Source of the DNA: Malurus cyaneus samueli
Taxonomy: Eukaryota > Chordata > Aves > Passeriformes > Maluridae
Direction of reading: 5' to 3'
NCBI GenBank assembly: GCA_009741485.1
Contig: CM019230.1
Span: 9,896,010-9,960,009, forward strand
DNA: 64,000 bases
Program-made: the position numbers and the translations under genes
Notes under the pieces: generated by a model
Database searches by the model: none
Told to the model about the DNA's origin: nothing
Seen by the model: the letters and a program-made list of their open reading frames with translations, nothing else
Shown here: piece by piece, positions 1 to 10,204 of the stretch
Layout: each line of letters begins with the position of its first letter
How positions within the stretch are numbered: position 1 is the first letter of the stretch

Positions 1-1045
1 GGGTTCGCGTTCCAAAATCAGGAAATCCCTGTGAAAATCGTGAAATTCGTGATGAAACTGGGAATTGGCACTGAAGAAAAGGATATCCCATTGAAAATCA
101 CAAAATTCGAGTGAAAAGTGGGAGATCTAGTTCAAAATCTGGAAATCCCAGTGAAAATCAGGAAATTCCGTTTAAAACTGAGGGGTTGGGCTCCAAATCA
201 GGAAATCCTGGTGAAAATCACGTAATTCCAGTGAAAACCTGGGTGATGGAGCTCAAAATCTGGAAAACCTGGTGAAAATCATGAAATGCCAGTGAAAACT
301 GGGAGATGATAGTAAAAATAGGAAATCCTGGTGAAAATTGTGAAATGCCGGTTAAAACTGGCAGATTGCCCTCAAAATCAGGAAATCCATTGAAAAGCAT
401 GATATTCCCATGAAAACGGGGATGTTGTGCTCAAAATCCTGAAATCCCGGTGAAAATCGGAAATCCTGTGGAACCTGGAGGTTGGGCTCAAAATCAGGAA
501 ATTCTGGTGAAAACGGAGATGTGGCTCAAAATCAGGAAATCTGTGAAAATTGTGAAATTCTGTGAAAACTGGCAAATGGCATTCAAAATCAGGAAATGCC
601 AGTAAAAAATCGCAAAATTCGTTAAACGCTATGTTGAGCTCAAAATGAGGAAATCCTGTGAAAATAATGAAATTCCAGGGAAAACAGGGAGATCGGGCTC
701 AAAATCAGGAAATCCCTGTGAAATCAGAATTCGGTGAAAACCTGGAGACTGTGCTCAAAATCATGAAATCCCATCAAAATCAAGTAATTACACTTAAATC
801 TGAACAATCAGGTTCAAAATCAGGAAATCCAGTGAAAATCATGGAATTCCGGTGAAAACTGGGAAATGGCACTCAAAAAGAGGAAACCACATGGAAAATC
901 ACAAAGTTCCAGAGAAAAGCGGGAGATCATGCTCAAAATCAGGAAATCCTGGTGAAAAACACGTAATTGCAGAGGAAACCTGGGTGATGGAGCTCGAAAT
1001 CAGGAAAATTTGGTGAAAATCTTGAAAATCTGGTGGAAAGAGGGA
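1..1045. repeat. 60-bp minisatellite array, about 17 divergent copies
   Basis: The sequence repeats roughly every 60 bases, with recurring words such as CTCAAAATCAGGAAATCC and GTGAAAACTGGGAGAT. Copies differ by substitutions and small indels. Because 60 is a multiple of three, the minus strand keeps Phe/Pro-rich open frames with a 20-residue periodicity (218-400 and 378-575). These look like by-products of the repeat, not genes. Confidence 0.9.
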
Positions 1046-1225
1046 GATGGTGGTGCCAGCTTCACTGGAATTTTGCAATTTCCACAGAGATTCCCTGATG
1101 TTGAGTGCGATATCCCTGTTTTCTCTGGAATATCACGATTTTCACCACATTTCCTGATACGGAGTGCAATCTGCAGTTTCCACGAAAATCAAACTATTTT
1201 CACCGAGATTTCTTGATTTTGAGTG
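1046..1225. repeat. Inverted copies of the 60-bp minisatellite
   Basis: From about 1,050 the reverse complement of the preceding unit appears on the plus strand: TTCCTGAT, TTGAGTGC and TTTTCAC words recur in order three times. The array therefore changes orientation near 1,045. The copies are more diverged than those on the left. Confidence 0.7.
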
Positions 1226-1227
1226 CG

Positions 1228-1990
1228 TCATCTCGCGGTTTTAAAGCAAAAATCTCTCAGAGAAAAGCTTTCAGTAATGTGCTCCCACGGTATGCTGCGT
1301 TTTGTCTTCCAAGGCGTACACACAAGCAAGATCTCATCCTGGAAAGCAGCACTTTTGCTAGGATGCTTTCCACATGTAGACCGCACGTCAACACTTACAG
1401 GCGAGCGAGATGCAGCAAGAGAGAGAGATTACATGCAAAATCTTTGGGAGGAATGCGTTCTCTAAGGTGCTCCCACAATATGCTTCGTTGTGCCTTCTAA
1501 GACATGAAAACAAGCCAGTTATAGCATTGGGAAGCAGCACTTTTGCTAAGAGTGGTTCCCCTTCTTCCCCGTGTGTGACTACTTGCAGGCAAGCGAGATG
1601 CAGCAACAGAGAGTGTTTACAAGCCAAATCTCTAGGAGTAATGCTTTATGTAAAGTCCTTCCACGGTATGCTGCGTTTTGCCTTCCAAGGCATGCAAACA
1701 AGCAAGATCTCGCCCTGGAAAGCAGCACTTTTGCTAGTATACCTTCCCCATGTAGCCCTCGTGTAAGCACTTGCAGGCAAGCAGGATGCATCAAGAGAGA
1801 GACTTTACAAGCAAAATCTTTGGGAGGAATGCGTTCTCTAAGGTGCTCCCACGGTATGCTGCGTTTTGCCTTCCAAGGCATGCAAACAAGTGAGATCTCA
1901 CTCTGGAAAGAAACACTTTTGCTAGGATGCTTTCCCCACGTAGCCCATGCTACATGTGAGCACTTGCAGGGGAGCCAGATGCATCCCCAT
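1228..1990. repeat. Satellite-like tandem repeat, exact 188-bp period, 4 copies
   Basis: The word CTCCCACGGTATGCTGCG and its variants recur with CCACGG/CCACAA starting at 1,285, 1,473, 1,661 and 1,849, that is exactly 188 bases apart each time. Neighbouring words (GGAAAGCAGCACTTTTGCTA, TTGCAGGCAAGCGAGATGCA) keep the same spacing. The last copy decays near 1,985. A constant length with about 10-20 % substitutions is satellite-like. Open frames across it on both strands are not convincing coding regions. Confidence 0.9.
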
Positions 1991-2880
1991 ATGTCACATG
2001 GTCCCTTCTGCACCTGCAGGTTCCTGCTTGACCCCCAAGCGCGGCGCGGAGCCTGCGGGATGATCAGGGGGAACGAGGTCTCCTCGGTTAGCTGCAGCAA
2101 GGAGCTTCAGTGCATCTGCCAGATAGAAGCTGCCCAGTTCTGAGTCTCCATTGTGACCAAATAATACCTTTAAAGAGGAAAAACTCCATCTCCCGCAGGT
2201 CCGAGATCTGTCAGCATCTCTCACAGGGCTGTGGGGAAGAGCAGAACTGCATCTGCTGAAAGATGTCTCGGGAGGAAATGCTGTGGCAAGGGGAAGAAAA
2301 ATACCTAAAAAAATAGAATAAAAGTAACTTATAAAACCCCTACATTTTTGTGGAGCAGAAGGAGGAGGGAGCGAGAGAGAAATGTGACTTTTCAGGGTCT
2401 GTTTTGATGCTGGGGTCACATGAGCCTCAGCTAGAGGTGGGAAACGTGGCACAGATTCATGTCCCCGCGCCCCATGTCCCCACCATGACCCTCCATGTCC
2501 CCCTTGTATCACCCCTGCATCCCCCTATGCTTGCTCGTGTCCCCCGTGGATGTCCAGGTCCAGAAATAGGGAGCAGTTTTGCCAGCCATGGGCTGGCTCT
2601 GGGGATTTGTCCCCCAGCTCCCCCCAGTCAGAACTGAACAAAATCCAATCCCTGGGCTCTGGGGGGGATCGGCCTCGGGCACACCGGGGGAAATAACTTG
2701 TTTTGGGACAACAACCTCGAGGTGGGGAGGCTGTGAGAGGGTCTGGGGAGGTCCTGGGGGGGCTGTGGAGGGGTCGAAATCCTCTATTCCCTGAGCTGAT
2801 GGGTCTGAGCAGCCCGCCCCCGTGTCCCCAAACCCATCCTCCACGGTTCCCACCCGGACCCCGTACCTGGGGCTACAGCA
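1991..2880. other. Unassigned stretch, no supported gene
   Basis: GC-rich unique-looking sequence. On the minus strand 1,994-2,160 is open and contains an acidic/leucine-rich segment (GDSELGSFYLADALKLL) ending in VKQEPAG. No family could be recognised, and convincing splice sites or a start were not found. The rest holds short CCCCATGTCCC-like repeats (2,460-2,560). Confidence 0.4.
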
Positions 2881-2884
2881 TCCC

Positions 2885-3250
2885 CGGCCGCCTGTAGCCA
2901 ATCAGAGTGCGCTCTGCCCATGACTCACCAGTTACCAGGCAGATCGGCAGCTGTGCTCAGCGCTCCCGGCTCGGACCCCACCTGCGCCCCTCGCCCCCAG
3001 CGCTCCCCAGGAGCGGAATGTGGGAGGGGGAAGATGGGGGCGCTTAGGCCGGGCCCTCCCCGCGCTGTCCCTCGCTGTCCCTCAGCGGGGCGGGAGGCTG
3101 GGGATGCCCAAAGCGCGTCCCACTGGCCTGGAACAGGGCCACAACGTGTCCGGGCCACCTGTTCCTACCTGTCCTCCTGGGCCTAGGGACAGGGCTCGGG
3201 AGCTTCAGTGTCAATTCTGAATCTTGTAGACCTGCTCCAGTTGATGTCCA
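2885..3250. promoter_or_regulatory. CpG-rich, CCAAT-box promoter-like block
   Basis: A CCAAT element (GCCAATCAGAG, 2,897-2,907), an AP-1-like TGACTCA (2,921) and a dense CpG stretch with GGGCGG/GGGGCGG-type words lie together in 300 bases. This is what is seen at avian CpG-island promoters. No transcript can be assigned on either side, so the call rests on composition and motifs only. Confidence 0.35.
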
Positions 3251-3399
3251 GCTGCTGGAAAGACGGCACTGACGTGTGGAACCTGCTCCATCAGTATCAG
3301 AGACCAACTGAGGGCTCCTGTCAGGATCTAACTAGGGAAAATTAAGAGATGACATACAGCTGATGTGACCATGAGATGTTGAGATGATTGTGGGCAGGC

Positions 3400-3995
3400 A
3401 ATGGTCATGATCATGATGCAAGGAAGTTAGAAGTTAAGGGATAACTGTTAGAACTGCTTGCTAACAAGTATATTGCTAATTCTTGCTAGACAGCGTATAT
3501 TGCTTACTTAACATTGATTGTGTTTGTCAAAGCACAATGAGAAGTAAAAGATTATTGACAAAAGCAGGGACTGTGACCCAGCTTCGTGGAACCCCTACGC
3601 TGGCTAAAACCAGAGTTGTTGTTTGGACTTGGGCCAGGGAATCAGAGAGCATGCGCAGGACAGAAAGGTGAAAAGTTCAAGACAAGAGGATGAGATTTTA
3701 CTTCCTCCCGAGACCCCAGAGCCCACTACCAAATAACACTGTGCAGGCTGAGCAGTGGAAATTACTTTTGAACTCATTATAATATGAAGCGGGGACAGGT
3801 CATGAATATGTATACTGAATTGTGAAACTCAGTGAATGTGTAACATGTAACCTGATATATACCAAGCGATGCCGTGCTGGGTGTGGCGGCTTTGAGAATA
3901 CTCCGCTCACCCAGCGCTGCAATAAACATACCTACTTCACAACTTCAAATTATATAAGTTGTGGAGTCTTTGCCCAGATCATTTTTGGATCAATC
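3400..3995 (+). mobile_element. Solo LTR of an endogenous retrovirus
   Basis: A unique AT-richer block in GC-rich DNA has LTR-like order. A TG start is possible near 3,446, followed by a U3-like region, a TATA-like element (CTGATATATACC, about 3,853), then a short GC-rich stretch and a polyadenylation signal AATAAA (3,921) shortly before the end. The flanks on both sides carry related ACCATGAGATG words, so it inserted in a local repeat. Exact ends and target duplication are not resolved. Confidence 0.55.
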
Positions 3996-4224
3996 AAGAG
4001 ATGACCATGAGATGGCCATCACATGGCCATGACCATAGGGTCACCCTTGGGATGAGCCTGAGGTGTCCCTGAGGTGCCTTTGAGGTGGCTGTGCCCGGTG
4101 CTTGGAAGCAGAGTTCCTGAGGACATGAAGAGAGAGGGCTGAGGTCACAGACCTGGTGCAGAGAGCTGAGAGAGGCAACCTGAAGCGAAGAATCCCAGCG
4201 GATCCAGGCAGGAAGTGCAGGGAG

Positions 4225-4505
4225 GGGCCTTCTGGGGACAGGGGACAGCAGGAATAGGGGAGACCAGGAATGGGGAAAATGGGACAGGGACAACAGGAAT
4301 AGGGACACCAGGAGGGTACATCAGTAATTGGGACACTGAGAACAGGGACACTGGAGTGAGGGCAGTGGCAAAGGGACAGAAGGACCGGGACAGCAGGAAT
4401 GGTGGGCATGGGAGTGGGGTGACACGTGGTATGAGGGACACAGGGAAGAGGGACACAGGGAATAGGGTTACTGTGATGAGAGACACCATAAACAGGGGAC
4501 CATCT
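4225..4505. repeat. GGGACA-rich minisatellite
   Basis: Irregular repeats of GGGACA(C)AGGAATAG run through this block, purine-rich on the plus strand, with units of roughly 10-20 bases. Confidence 0.7.
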
Positions 4506-4625
4506 AAACCAATGTTACAAAAATTGGGTAAAAAACCCAAAACTCTGTAACACCAATGTAGCATTAAGAACAGGATTCTTTATTGCCAGATGCACAGGGG
4601 TATCTCCTCCTAAGTCAAGCATGCC
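4505..4625 (-). repeat. LTR-like direct repeat, downstream copy of deleted provirus
   Basis: This block shares with 5,945-6,055 the ordered words AACACCAA, TAGCATTAAGAA, CAG.ATTCTTTATT and CAGATGCA.GGG. On the minus strand it carries AATAAAGAAT, a polyadenylation-type signal. It lies downstream (in minus-strand sense) of the pol remnant, so it fits a fragment of a 3' LTR. Confidence 0.55.
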
Positions 4626-4799
4626 TTCTTCTTTCCTCAGGATTATTTTGCAAAAAATTGCCTATTTTTCAACAATCTGATTTATTAGTTTCTGCCATTT
4701 TTTTTCTACATTCCTTTTAAACTAATTATCATACTCTCTATTTCCTAATGTGTTTCCCTGATGTTTTATTTCCATTATTTTAGTTTACATATTAATTGT

Positions 4800-5690
4800 G
4801 GAGGTACATTACCCATTCACATGAGTTATCAATCACCTGTGGGATTTTCCTAATATGGGCTAACTGCCTGTCCTGCTTTAATAATTGGTTGATTGTTCTA
4901 GGGACATGCAACTTTTTCCTAGGTATTAGTGGAAAGGACACCTTCTTCAGCCAACTTCTTTGGCGTTTTGTCGCCAAACTTATTTCCTAGTATTAACTGG
5001 GGATGTCCAAACTGTTGGGCTTTACAAGGGCACACGGCCCCTTCTTTTGATATTTGAAAGGAGACTTCTGTGCCGAAAACATCTCCTTCCCTTCTATGTG
5101 GCTCCATGGGCATGCATTATTCCAAAAGCATATTTTAAATCAGTCCATGTTATCCTTTTTCCTTCACAGATTCCTAGATAAGGTCATTAATTCTGCTTTT
5201 TGTGCTGATGTACTAAAAGATAAAGCCTGGGCTTCTACTACCCAGCTCAGGGGTCCCACTGCACACCCAGCTTGCATGCTTTCCATTTGTACTCTGCTGT
5301 TCCCACCAGTGTGCATATCCAGTTCTGGGTCCTGGGGGGGATCCCAAGATCCCATCTGCCAGAGCACACTTGTTCAGTGGTTACCAAGCAGTCATGACAC
5401 AAACGTCTCTGGGCTTCTGAAGCCTGGGAAACATGGCCAGGTTCAAGACAGTTGTTTACTTAAGCTCAACATTGGTTTTTTTTTTTCCTTGTTCAGTAGG
5501 GCAAACTGATATTTCAGCCTCCTGCTGGTGATATTCAATGTCCTCCTTTTTGTTCCAAACCAGTTCTTCCCATGTGGGGTACATGTATTATAATCTTTTG
5601 TCACAATACTAACTTTTGTGCTTCCTGCATTAAAAGCTCTGCAGCTACCACTGCTCTCAAGAATGCAGGTCATCCTGTACTGTCATTGTC
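4800..5690 (-). pseudogene. Endogenous retrovirus pol remnant (connection/RNase H, class I-like)
   Basis: Translating the minus strand in several frames gives pieces in the order expected for a gammaretrovirus-like pol C-terminal part. First come reverse transcriptase connection-like residues near 5,660-5,440, then an RNase H start near 5,370. The diagnostic SAQKAEL segment lies near 5,190, TDLKYAF near 5,130, and a GNKFGDKTPKKLAEE segment, equivalent to the family GN.AD..AK.AA motif, near 4,960. The frame changes several times and stop codons interrupt it, so it cannot encode an active enzyme. Gag, protease, most of reverse transcriptase and env are not seen. LTR-like repeats flank it at 4,505-4,625 and 5,945-6,055. 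Class assignment is by motif style, not by search. Confidence 0.65.
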
Positions 5691-5944
5691 CAGTTGTTCA
5701 GAAAAGTACTTCAGAGGCTGCTTCCATGACCCCAAGCGTTGTGCCAAGACCCCTAGTGCCGGGGGCACCCTTCATGCACAAGTATCTCCAATGCTTTGGT
5801 TAAATGTGGAAGTCCCAATGCAGAGGTTGGCACTACAGCTCTTTTTAGAGTTTTAAAAACCCTGTGAGTCTCGAAGAGGTCCTGCAATCCCTTGGATCCA
5901 CTGAATTTCAGAAGTATGTTCCACCTGCATTGTCAAAACTATTA

Positions 5945-6055
5945 CAAATAATTGGTAAAAATAAAAAAATCTCCTTAACACCAACATAGCATTAAGAAGC
6001 AGCATTCTTTATTTTGTCAGATGCAGGAGGGGACATCTCTTCCAAACTACCGTCC
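5945..6055 (-). repeat. LTR-like direct repeat, upstream copy of deleted provirus
   Basis: Counterpart of 4,505-4,625 with the same order of words, including the minus-strand AATAAAGAAT signal. Together the two copies bracket about 1.3 kb containing only degenerate pol, which implies a large internal deletion before or after insertion. Confidence 0.5.
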
Positions 6056-6059
6056 CTGC

Positions 6060-6480
6060 TAAATGCAGGAAAGTTCCTGTTTATGAAATGTATTTTACAG
6101 ACATATTCAGTGATTGTCCAAGAATAAACATACATGTGAAAGCCATGTACCCAAAGTCATTCACGTATGTTCCCTCCCCTTTGCACACGTGTTCATCTGT
6201 GCTGGGATCTCTCTGGTGGTCCCTGGTGGTTGATGACCCCAGTGTTACAGCTGACCTGGTGGAGTGGCAGGGCACTGGGGCCAGTGAACTCCCAGTTCTC
6301 TTTACACCAGGGGCACTGTGCACTTCCATGGGCCAGTGGGTTTTGAAGCAGCCTTGTGTGAATTCATCAGGTGTGGACAATTAATCATCTGGTACCAGAA
6401 GGGGTGGTGGCCTGCCAGTAGAAAGGGCTGGGGAGTGAGCTTGGGGACCATTGTCCCAAGGGACACCAGACCATTGTTGG
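6060..6480. other. No gene seen
   Basis: Mixed-composition sequence next to the provirus remnant. It may include more of its LTR, but no boundary, open frame or splice signal could be supported. Confidence 0.4.
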
Positions 6481-6660
6481 CAAAGGTCACCTGGAGGGCA
6501 CCAACCATGGTGCTACCAACCATGGTGGAACCAGCCACAGTGACCGTCCACAGTGGTCCCAGGTACAGCGTCTCCCTCCACTCATGGGGATCCCAACCAT
6601 GGTGACCCCTTAACCATGGTGGCACCAACTGTGATGATCCCTAACCTCCAGTCTGTCACC
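6480..6660. repeat. ACCATGGTGGCACC minisatellite
   Basis: The word ACCATGGTG with spacers (GCACCA, GAACCA, ACCCC) recurs about eight times, giving a short degenerate tandem array. Confidence 0.7.
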
Positions 6661-7500
6661 CAGAACCTCCCAGCATGGGCCTGGGATCTCTGGTGTCATC
6701 CCAGAGCCTCTCAGTGTGGGCTTAGGAGACTCAGTGTCACCCCAGAACCTATCAGTATGGGCCTGAAACACCAAAACCACCTCAGGGCCCCACAGGGGTT
6801 TCCTCATGTCCCCAGGGATCCGCATTTACCCGGGGGTCCCACGGGTATACCTGATATGCTCGTGGTCCCCACTCACCCACGTGGTCAAAGAGGAAAAGAA
6901 GGAGGTGACACCATCTCTGGTGCCCCTATCCTACCCCACCCTCCCTTGGGGTCACCCCCACCTGTGTCTCCCACCAAAATCCACATCCCCCATGTCCCCC
7001 TGGTCACATGACTCACGTAGAGCGAGTGGTGGGCATGCCCAAAGAAGGAGAAGCTTTCCTGTAGGAAGATCTCGGGGCTCGTCCCGTCATCCTCGTGGAG
7101 GGTGGCCTCATCCCCCACCCCTGGCCCAAAGGGGTACAGGACCCCACCTGGGGACACACACCTGTCACACACCTGGGACACACACCCAGTGGCACACAGG
7201 ACCCCACCTGGGAGGCACACCGTGTGGCACCTGGGACCTCCAAGGATGGAGCTGGGACCTCCCAGTATGAGCCTGGGACTTTCCATATGGGTCAGAAACC
7301 ACCAGTGTCACCCCAGAACCACCAGTGTAGCTCTGGGGTCTGCTGGTAGAGGACTGAGATGTCCCAGAATGGAGCTGGGACTCCCCAGTATGGGCGTGAG
7401 ACTCATGGTATGGGACTGGGACCTCCCACTATGGACATAGGACCCCCAGTATCACTCCAGAACCTCCCAGTATAGGGTTAGCACCTCCCCAGTATAAGCC
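6650..7500. repeat. CCTCCCAGTATGGGCCTGGGA minisatellite, interrupted
   Basis: Units of about 30 bases built on CAGTATGGGCCTGGGA and GTGTCACCCCAGAACC occur at 6,650-6,790 and 7,235-7,490. The NIDO exon and CACCTGGGACACACACC repeats (7,140-7,220) lie between them. The interruption suggests the array sits in introns of the tectorin-like gene. Confidence 0.75.
7017..7147 (-). CDS. NIDO-domain exon of an alpha-tectorin-like gene
   Basis: This 131-bp minus-strand block is bounded by a good acceptor (GTCCCCAG at 7,148-7,155) and a consensus donor (GTGAGT, 7,011-7,016). It encodes a segment beginning LYPFGPGVGDEATL, followed by a DDG-S/T-PEI motif and FFG...SLYV. These are the hallmarks of the start of the NIDO domain in alpha-tectorin and related secreted matrix proteins, where the usual continuation is NNNG. 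The continuation exon could not be found downstream (towards 4.5 kb), where minisatellites and the provirus lie, so the gene is partial, disrupted or has a long intron. A possible first exon with ATG at 7,997-7,999 lies upstream. The neighbouring FCGBP-like gene runs on the same strand and belongs to the same broad VWD/TIL/NIDO protein class. Confidence 0.7.
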
Positions 7501-7960
7501 CGAACCCCAAACTCACCCAGGGGTCCCACAAAGGTCCCTGATGTCCCCAGGGGTCCCCACTCCTCTGTGTGGCAGAGGAGGAGGGAGGAAGAGGAGGAGG
7601 ATGGGGGAGACCTTCATCTGTCCAGACCTGGGGGAATGTGAGGAATCCCCCATCAACCACGTCCCCAAAATGCCCCTGTGACCCCCTCCATCTTCCCCAT
7701 GTCCCAATGTCCCAATATCACCCATGCCCCTCCATGTTTCCCCAATGTCCAGCATGCCCTAATGACCCCCCCATGTCCCCTTGCCCCATATGTCCCCCTA
7801 TGTCCCTCCCAATTGTTCCCGACATGTTCCCCACAATGATCTCACATGTCCCCTATGTCCCCATTTTCCCCCCAATGAGCCTCATTGTCCCCTGATCCCC
7901 CATATTCCCCCTGTGTCCACCATGTCCCATGTGCCCGCAGGTCCCATAATGCCTCAGTCC
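7500..7960. repeat. CCCCATGTCCC minisatellite and pyrimidine-rich block
   Basis: From 7,640 to 7,960 the word CCCCATGTCCC and close variants (CCCAATGTCC, CCCATATGTCCC) repeat every 10-25 bases. The left part has a purine-rich GAGGAGGAGGG tract (7,570-7,605). It probably lies in an intron of the tectorin-like gene. Confidence 0.75.
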
Positions 7961-7988
7961 CCCATGCCCACCAGTGGTCCCCACTCAC

Positions 7989-8058
7989 CGCACTGCCATG
8001 GTCCCAGTCTGTCCCAGTGCTGTGACTGGAGCCATTTATCCCCAGGGAGGGGACAGGC
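7989..8058 (-). CDS. Possible first exon of the tectorin-like gene (low confidence)
   Basis: On the minus strand an ATG (7,997-7,999) followed by GCAGTGCG runs into a consensus donor GTGAGTGG (7,981-7,988). A GGGATAAATGG element lies about 35 bases before the ATG and could be a TATA-like signal, or the block could be an internal exon after the acceptor-like TTGCCCCAG. Only three codons would be contributed after the ATG, and no signal peptide is visible. The call rests on splice context and its position 0.8 kb upstream of the NIDO exon. Confidence 0.25.
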
Positions 8059-8129
8059 TGGGGCAAGGGGGGGGTGACATGACCCCAGGTGGCACCTCCC
8101 AGGGCCCCAGCATGTTCGTCTCTGCCCAG

Positions 8130-8690
8130 ACCACAACTGGGGAGGACTGGAATGGAACTGGGAATGGACCATGGGGGGACACTGGGGGGTCTGGGAATGC
8201 TGCTGGATGGGACTAAGCTGGGGGGGACACGGGTCACTGAGTGTGACCAGGAGCATTGGAGGCACTGGGGGATAGTCGGACATACTGGAAGATCACTGGG
8301 AGTGTTGGGGGGACACTGGAGAGACACTGGGAAGGGACTGGGATGCACTGGGAGATGCTGGGGATGCTGGGACATACTGGGGACACTGCAAGGATTAAAT
8401 GGGCATGGGGGTTGGACCTGAGTGACACTGGCGATGCAGTAGAGGCACTGGGGGGGGACCGGGAGAAACTGGGAGGAAATTGGGAATATCATGGAAAATA
8501 GCAGGGGAGTACTGGAATGCACTGGAAAGGGACCTGGGGACAATGGGGTATAGCTGGGGTCAGCTGAGGGAGGCTGGAGAACTGGGGGAGAGGTACTGGG
8601 AGGGACTAGGATACTGGGGGCAAGCTGGAGGGGACGGGGGGTGGGGTACTGGTATGTACTGGGAGGAACTGGGGATAATGGTGAGGGGTC
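8130..8690. repeat. ACTGGGA minisatellite
   Basis: ACTGGGAGGGACTGGGATAC-like words repeat every 10-15 bases on the plus strand for over 500 bases. Related GGGACACTGGG words recur at 11,240-11,640. Confidence 0.8.
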
Positions 8691-9110
8691 CCCTCCGGTG
8701 TGCGTGGCACCACCTGCCGGGGGGACTCGGATGTCCGGGAAGCCGCTCCCCTCCCCTCTGCGGCCCAAACATCCGGGTTGCCCCCCGCCTTCTCCCCCCG
8801 CCCCGTGGACTCAGGCATGGGAAATATGACCGACGGGGGGGGACCGGGAGAAGGGGGGACACGACCGCCCGCGGCAGGACAGGTGGGAACAGCCTCCCCG
8901 CTCCAAATTGCCCTCCACTCCCCACCGCAAGATTCGCCACCGCTCCTCTTTTCCCAGAATTCCAGGATTTTTTCCAGTATCACCGCAAACGGCTTTTCCC
9001 CCAGGTTTTATTCTGGGGTCGAAGCACACTTTTGGAGGTTATAAAAATCCGGGTTCTCCGGATCTGAAGCGGTTTGAGGATGACGTCGGCGATGAGGCGC
9101 GGCCACCCAG
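8690..9110 (+). promoter_or_regulatory. Promoter-like GC-rich block with TATA and CRE motifs
   Basis: A CpG-containing block ends with GGTTATAAAAATCC (TATA-like, about 9,038) and then TGACGTCGG (CRE-like, about 9,080). No downstream open frame on the plus strand is convincing, because the next 800 bases are a polypyrimidine array. The motifs are real but their use is unproven. Confidence 0.25.
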
Positions 9111-9179
9111 GTGAAATGTCAATTTTCCACATCACTGGGTCGGAAGAAAGGCAAAATCGAGGGCGATTTTGGGGCCAGT

Positions 9180-9960
9180 TTAGGGTCTTTCCCCCTTTTT
9201 TCGGTCTTTCCGCCCCAGTTTTGACTCTTCCCTCTCTGGTTTTTTTGTCTCTTTCCCACTTTTGGAGGGTGTTCACCCGTTTTTTTGTTCAGTTTTTATG
9301 CTTCTCATCCCCCTCCCCTCCTTTTGGGTACTCTGTCCCTGTTTCAAACTCTCTCTTTTTGCCTCCCCCCCCCTTTTTATATATTTTCCATATTTTGGGG
9401 TTTTTTTCCTTTTATGGCTTTTTTCCCATTTTTTTTCCTTCTATTTTTATACTCCCCCCCCCCTTTTCGGGTCCTTCACCCATTTTTGGTATATTTTCCC
9501 ATATTTTTGAGCTTTTAATCTCATTCGGTGGATTCTTCCCACCATTTCCCCCCTCTTTTCTCCTTTTTTGATCCCTTTCCACTTGTCTCAGTTATTTTCC
9601 TCTTTTGGGCTTTTTCCCCTTTCTTTGTGCTCTTCTCCCCCAAATTTGGGCTGTTTTCTGCATTTACGGTTATCTATTTTCCCATCTTTTGGGGTTATTT
9701 CCCCTCTCTGTGCTCTTTCTCCTTTTTTTGGTCTCTTTGCCTGTATTTTGGGATCCTTTCTCCACTTTTGACTTTCTCCTCTTTTTGATCTTTTGCCTAT
9801 CTTTTTGGGGCTCTTTTCTCCCTTTTTGGAGAGCTCTTTTTCCCCTTTTTCGTCTCTTTTCCATTTTTTGGGGCTTCTTTTCCCTTTTTGGGGACTCTTT
9901 CCCTCTTTTTCAGACTATTTCCCCCCATTTCTGGCACCTTTTTCCCCTAGTGTCCCCAAG
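9180..9960. repeat. Long polypyrimidine (T/C-rich) minisatellite
   Basis: The plus strand is nearly all T and C with scattered GGGG (CCCTTTTTGGGGCTCTTTT-like units) for about 780 bases. The Phe/Pro/Leu-rich open frames across it are produced by this composition. Such mirror-symmetric pyrimidine tracts can adopt triplex structures. Confidence 0.85.
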
Positions 9961-10011
9961 ACACTCAAGTCCCACCCCCTCTCAGTGTCCCCCTTGCCCA
10001 TGTGTGGCCTG

Positions 10012-10184
10012 TCACTGTCCCATCAGGCCCTCGCAGTTGCTGGTGGCACCGTCGTGTCGCGCAGAGGCCAAGAGCGTCCCCGCGCTTCCCTGGGCACCTC
10101 CACCGTCACCCCACAGCCCAGCTCCACCAGAAATCCCGGGATTCGCCAATCCGAGGGTCGTCCTCTCTGTGATTCTGGGAGCTC
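10012..10184 (-). pseudogene. Possible last exon of the FCGBP-like gene
   Basis: An acceptor-like CCCCTCCCCAG precedes 10,184. One minus frame reads FLVELGCGVTVEVPREARG, loosely like the terminal VWD segment with its GVxVxV pattern. Another frame runs to a TGA at 10,012. The two frames do not join without a one-base shift, and the expected CGxCGN motif is absent. The call depends mainly on position after the 10,701-11,068 exon. Confidence 0.35.
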
Positions 10185-10204
10185 CTGGGGAGGGGGTGGG
10201 GATC

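Noticed and set aside
218..575. Minus-strand open frames with Phe/Pro-rich 20-residue periodicity
   Set aside because: They follow directly from a 60-bp tandem repeat whose length is a multiple of three; no start context or family similarity.
1105..2143. Open frames of 131, 118 and 190 codons on the plus strand and 173 on the minus strand
   Set aside because: They lie in the 188-bp satellite, overlap on both strands and shift frame between copies.
1994..2512. 172-codon minus-strand frame with GDSELGSFYLADALKLL
   Set aside because: Looks partly protein-like, but no family, start or splice boundaries could be supported; kept only as an unassigned stretch.
7842..8768. 308-codon Pro/Ser/Cys-rich minus-strand frame
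   Set aside because: Produced by CCCCATGTCCC and ACTGGGA minisatellites read in reverse; no domain.
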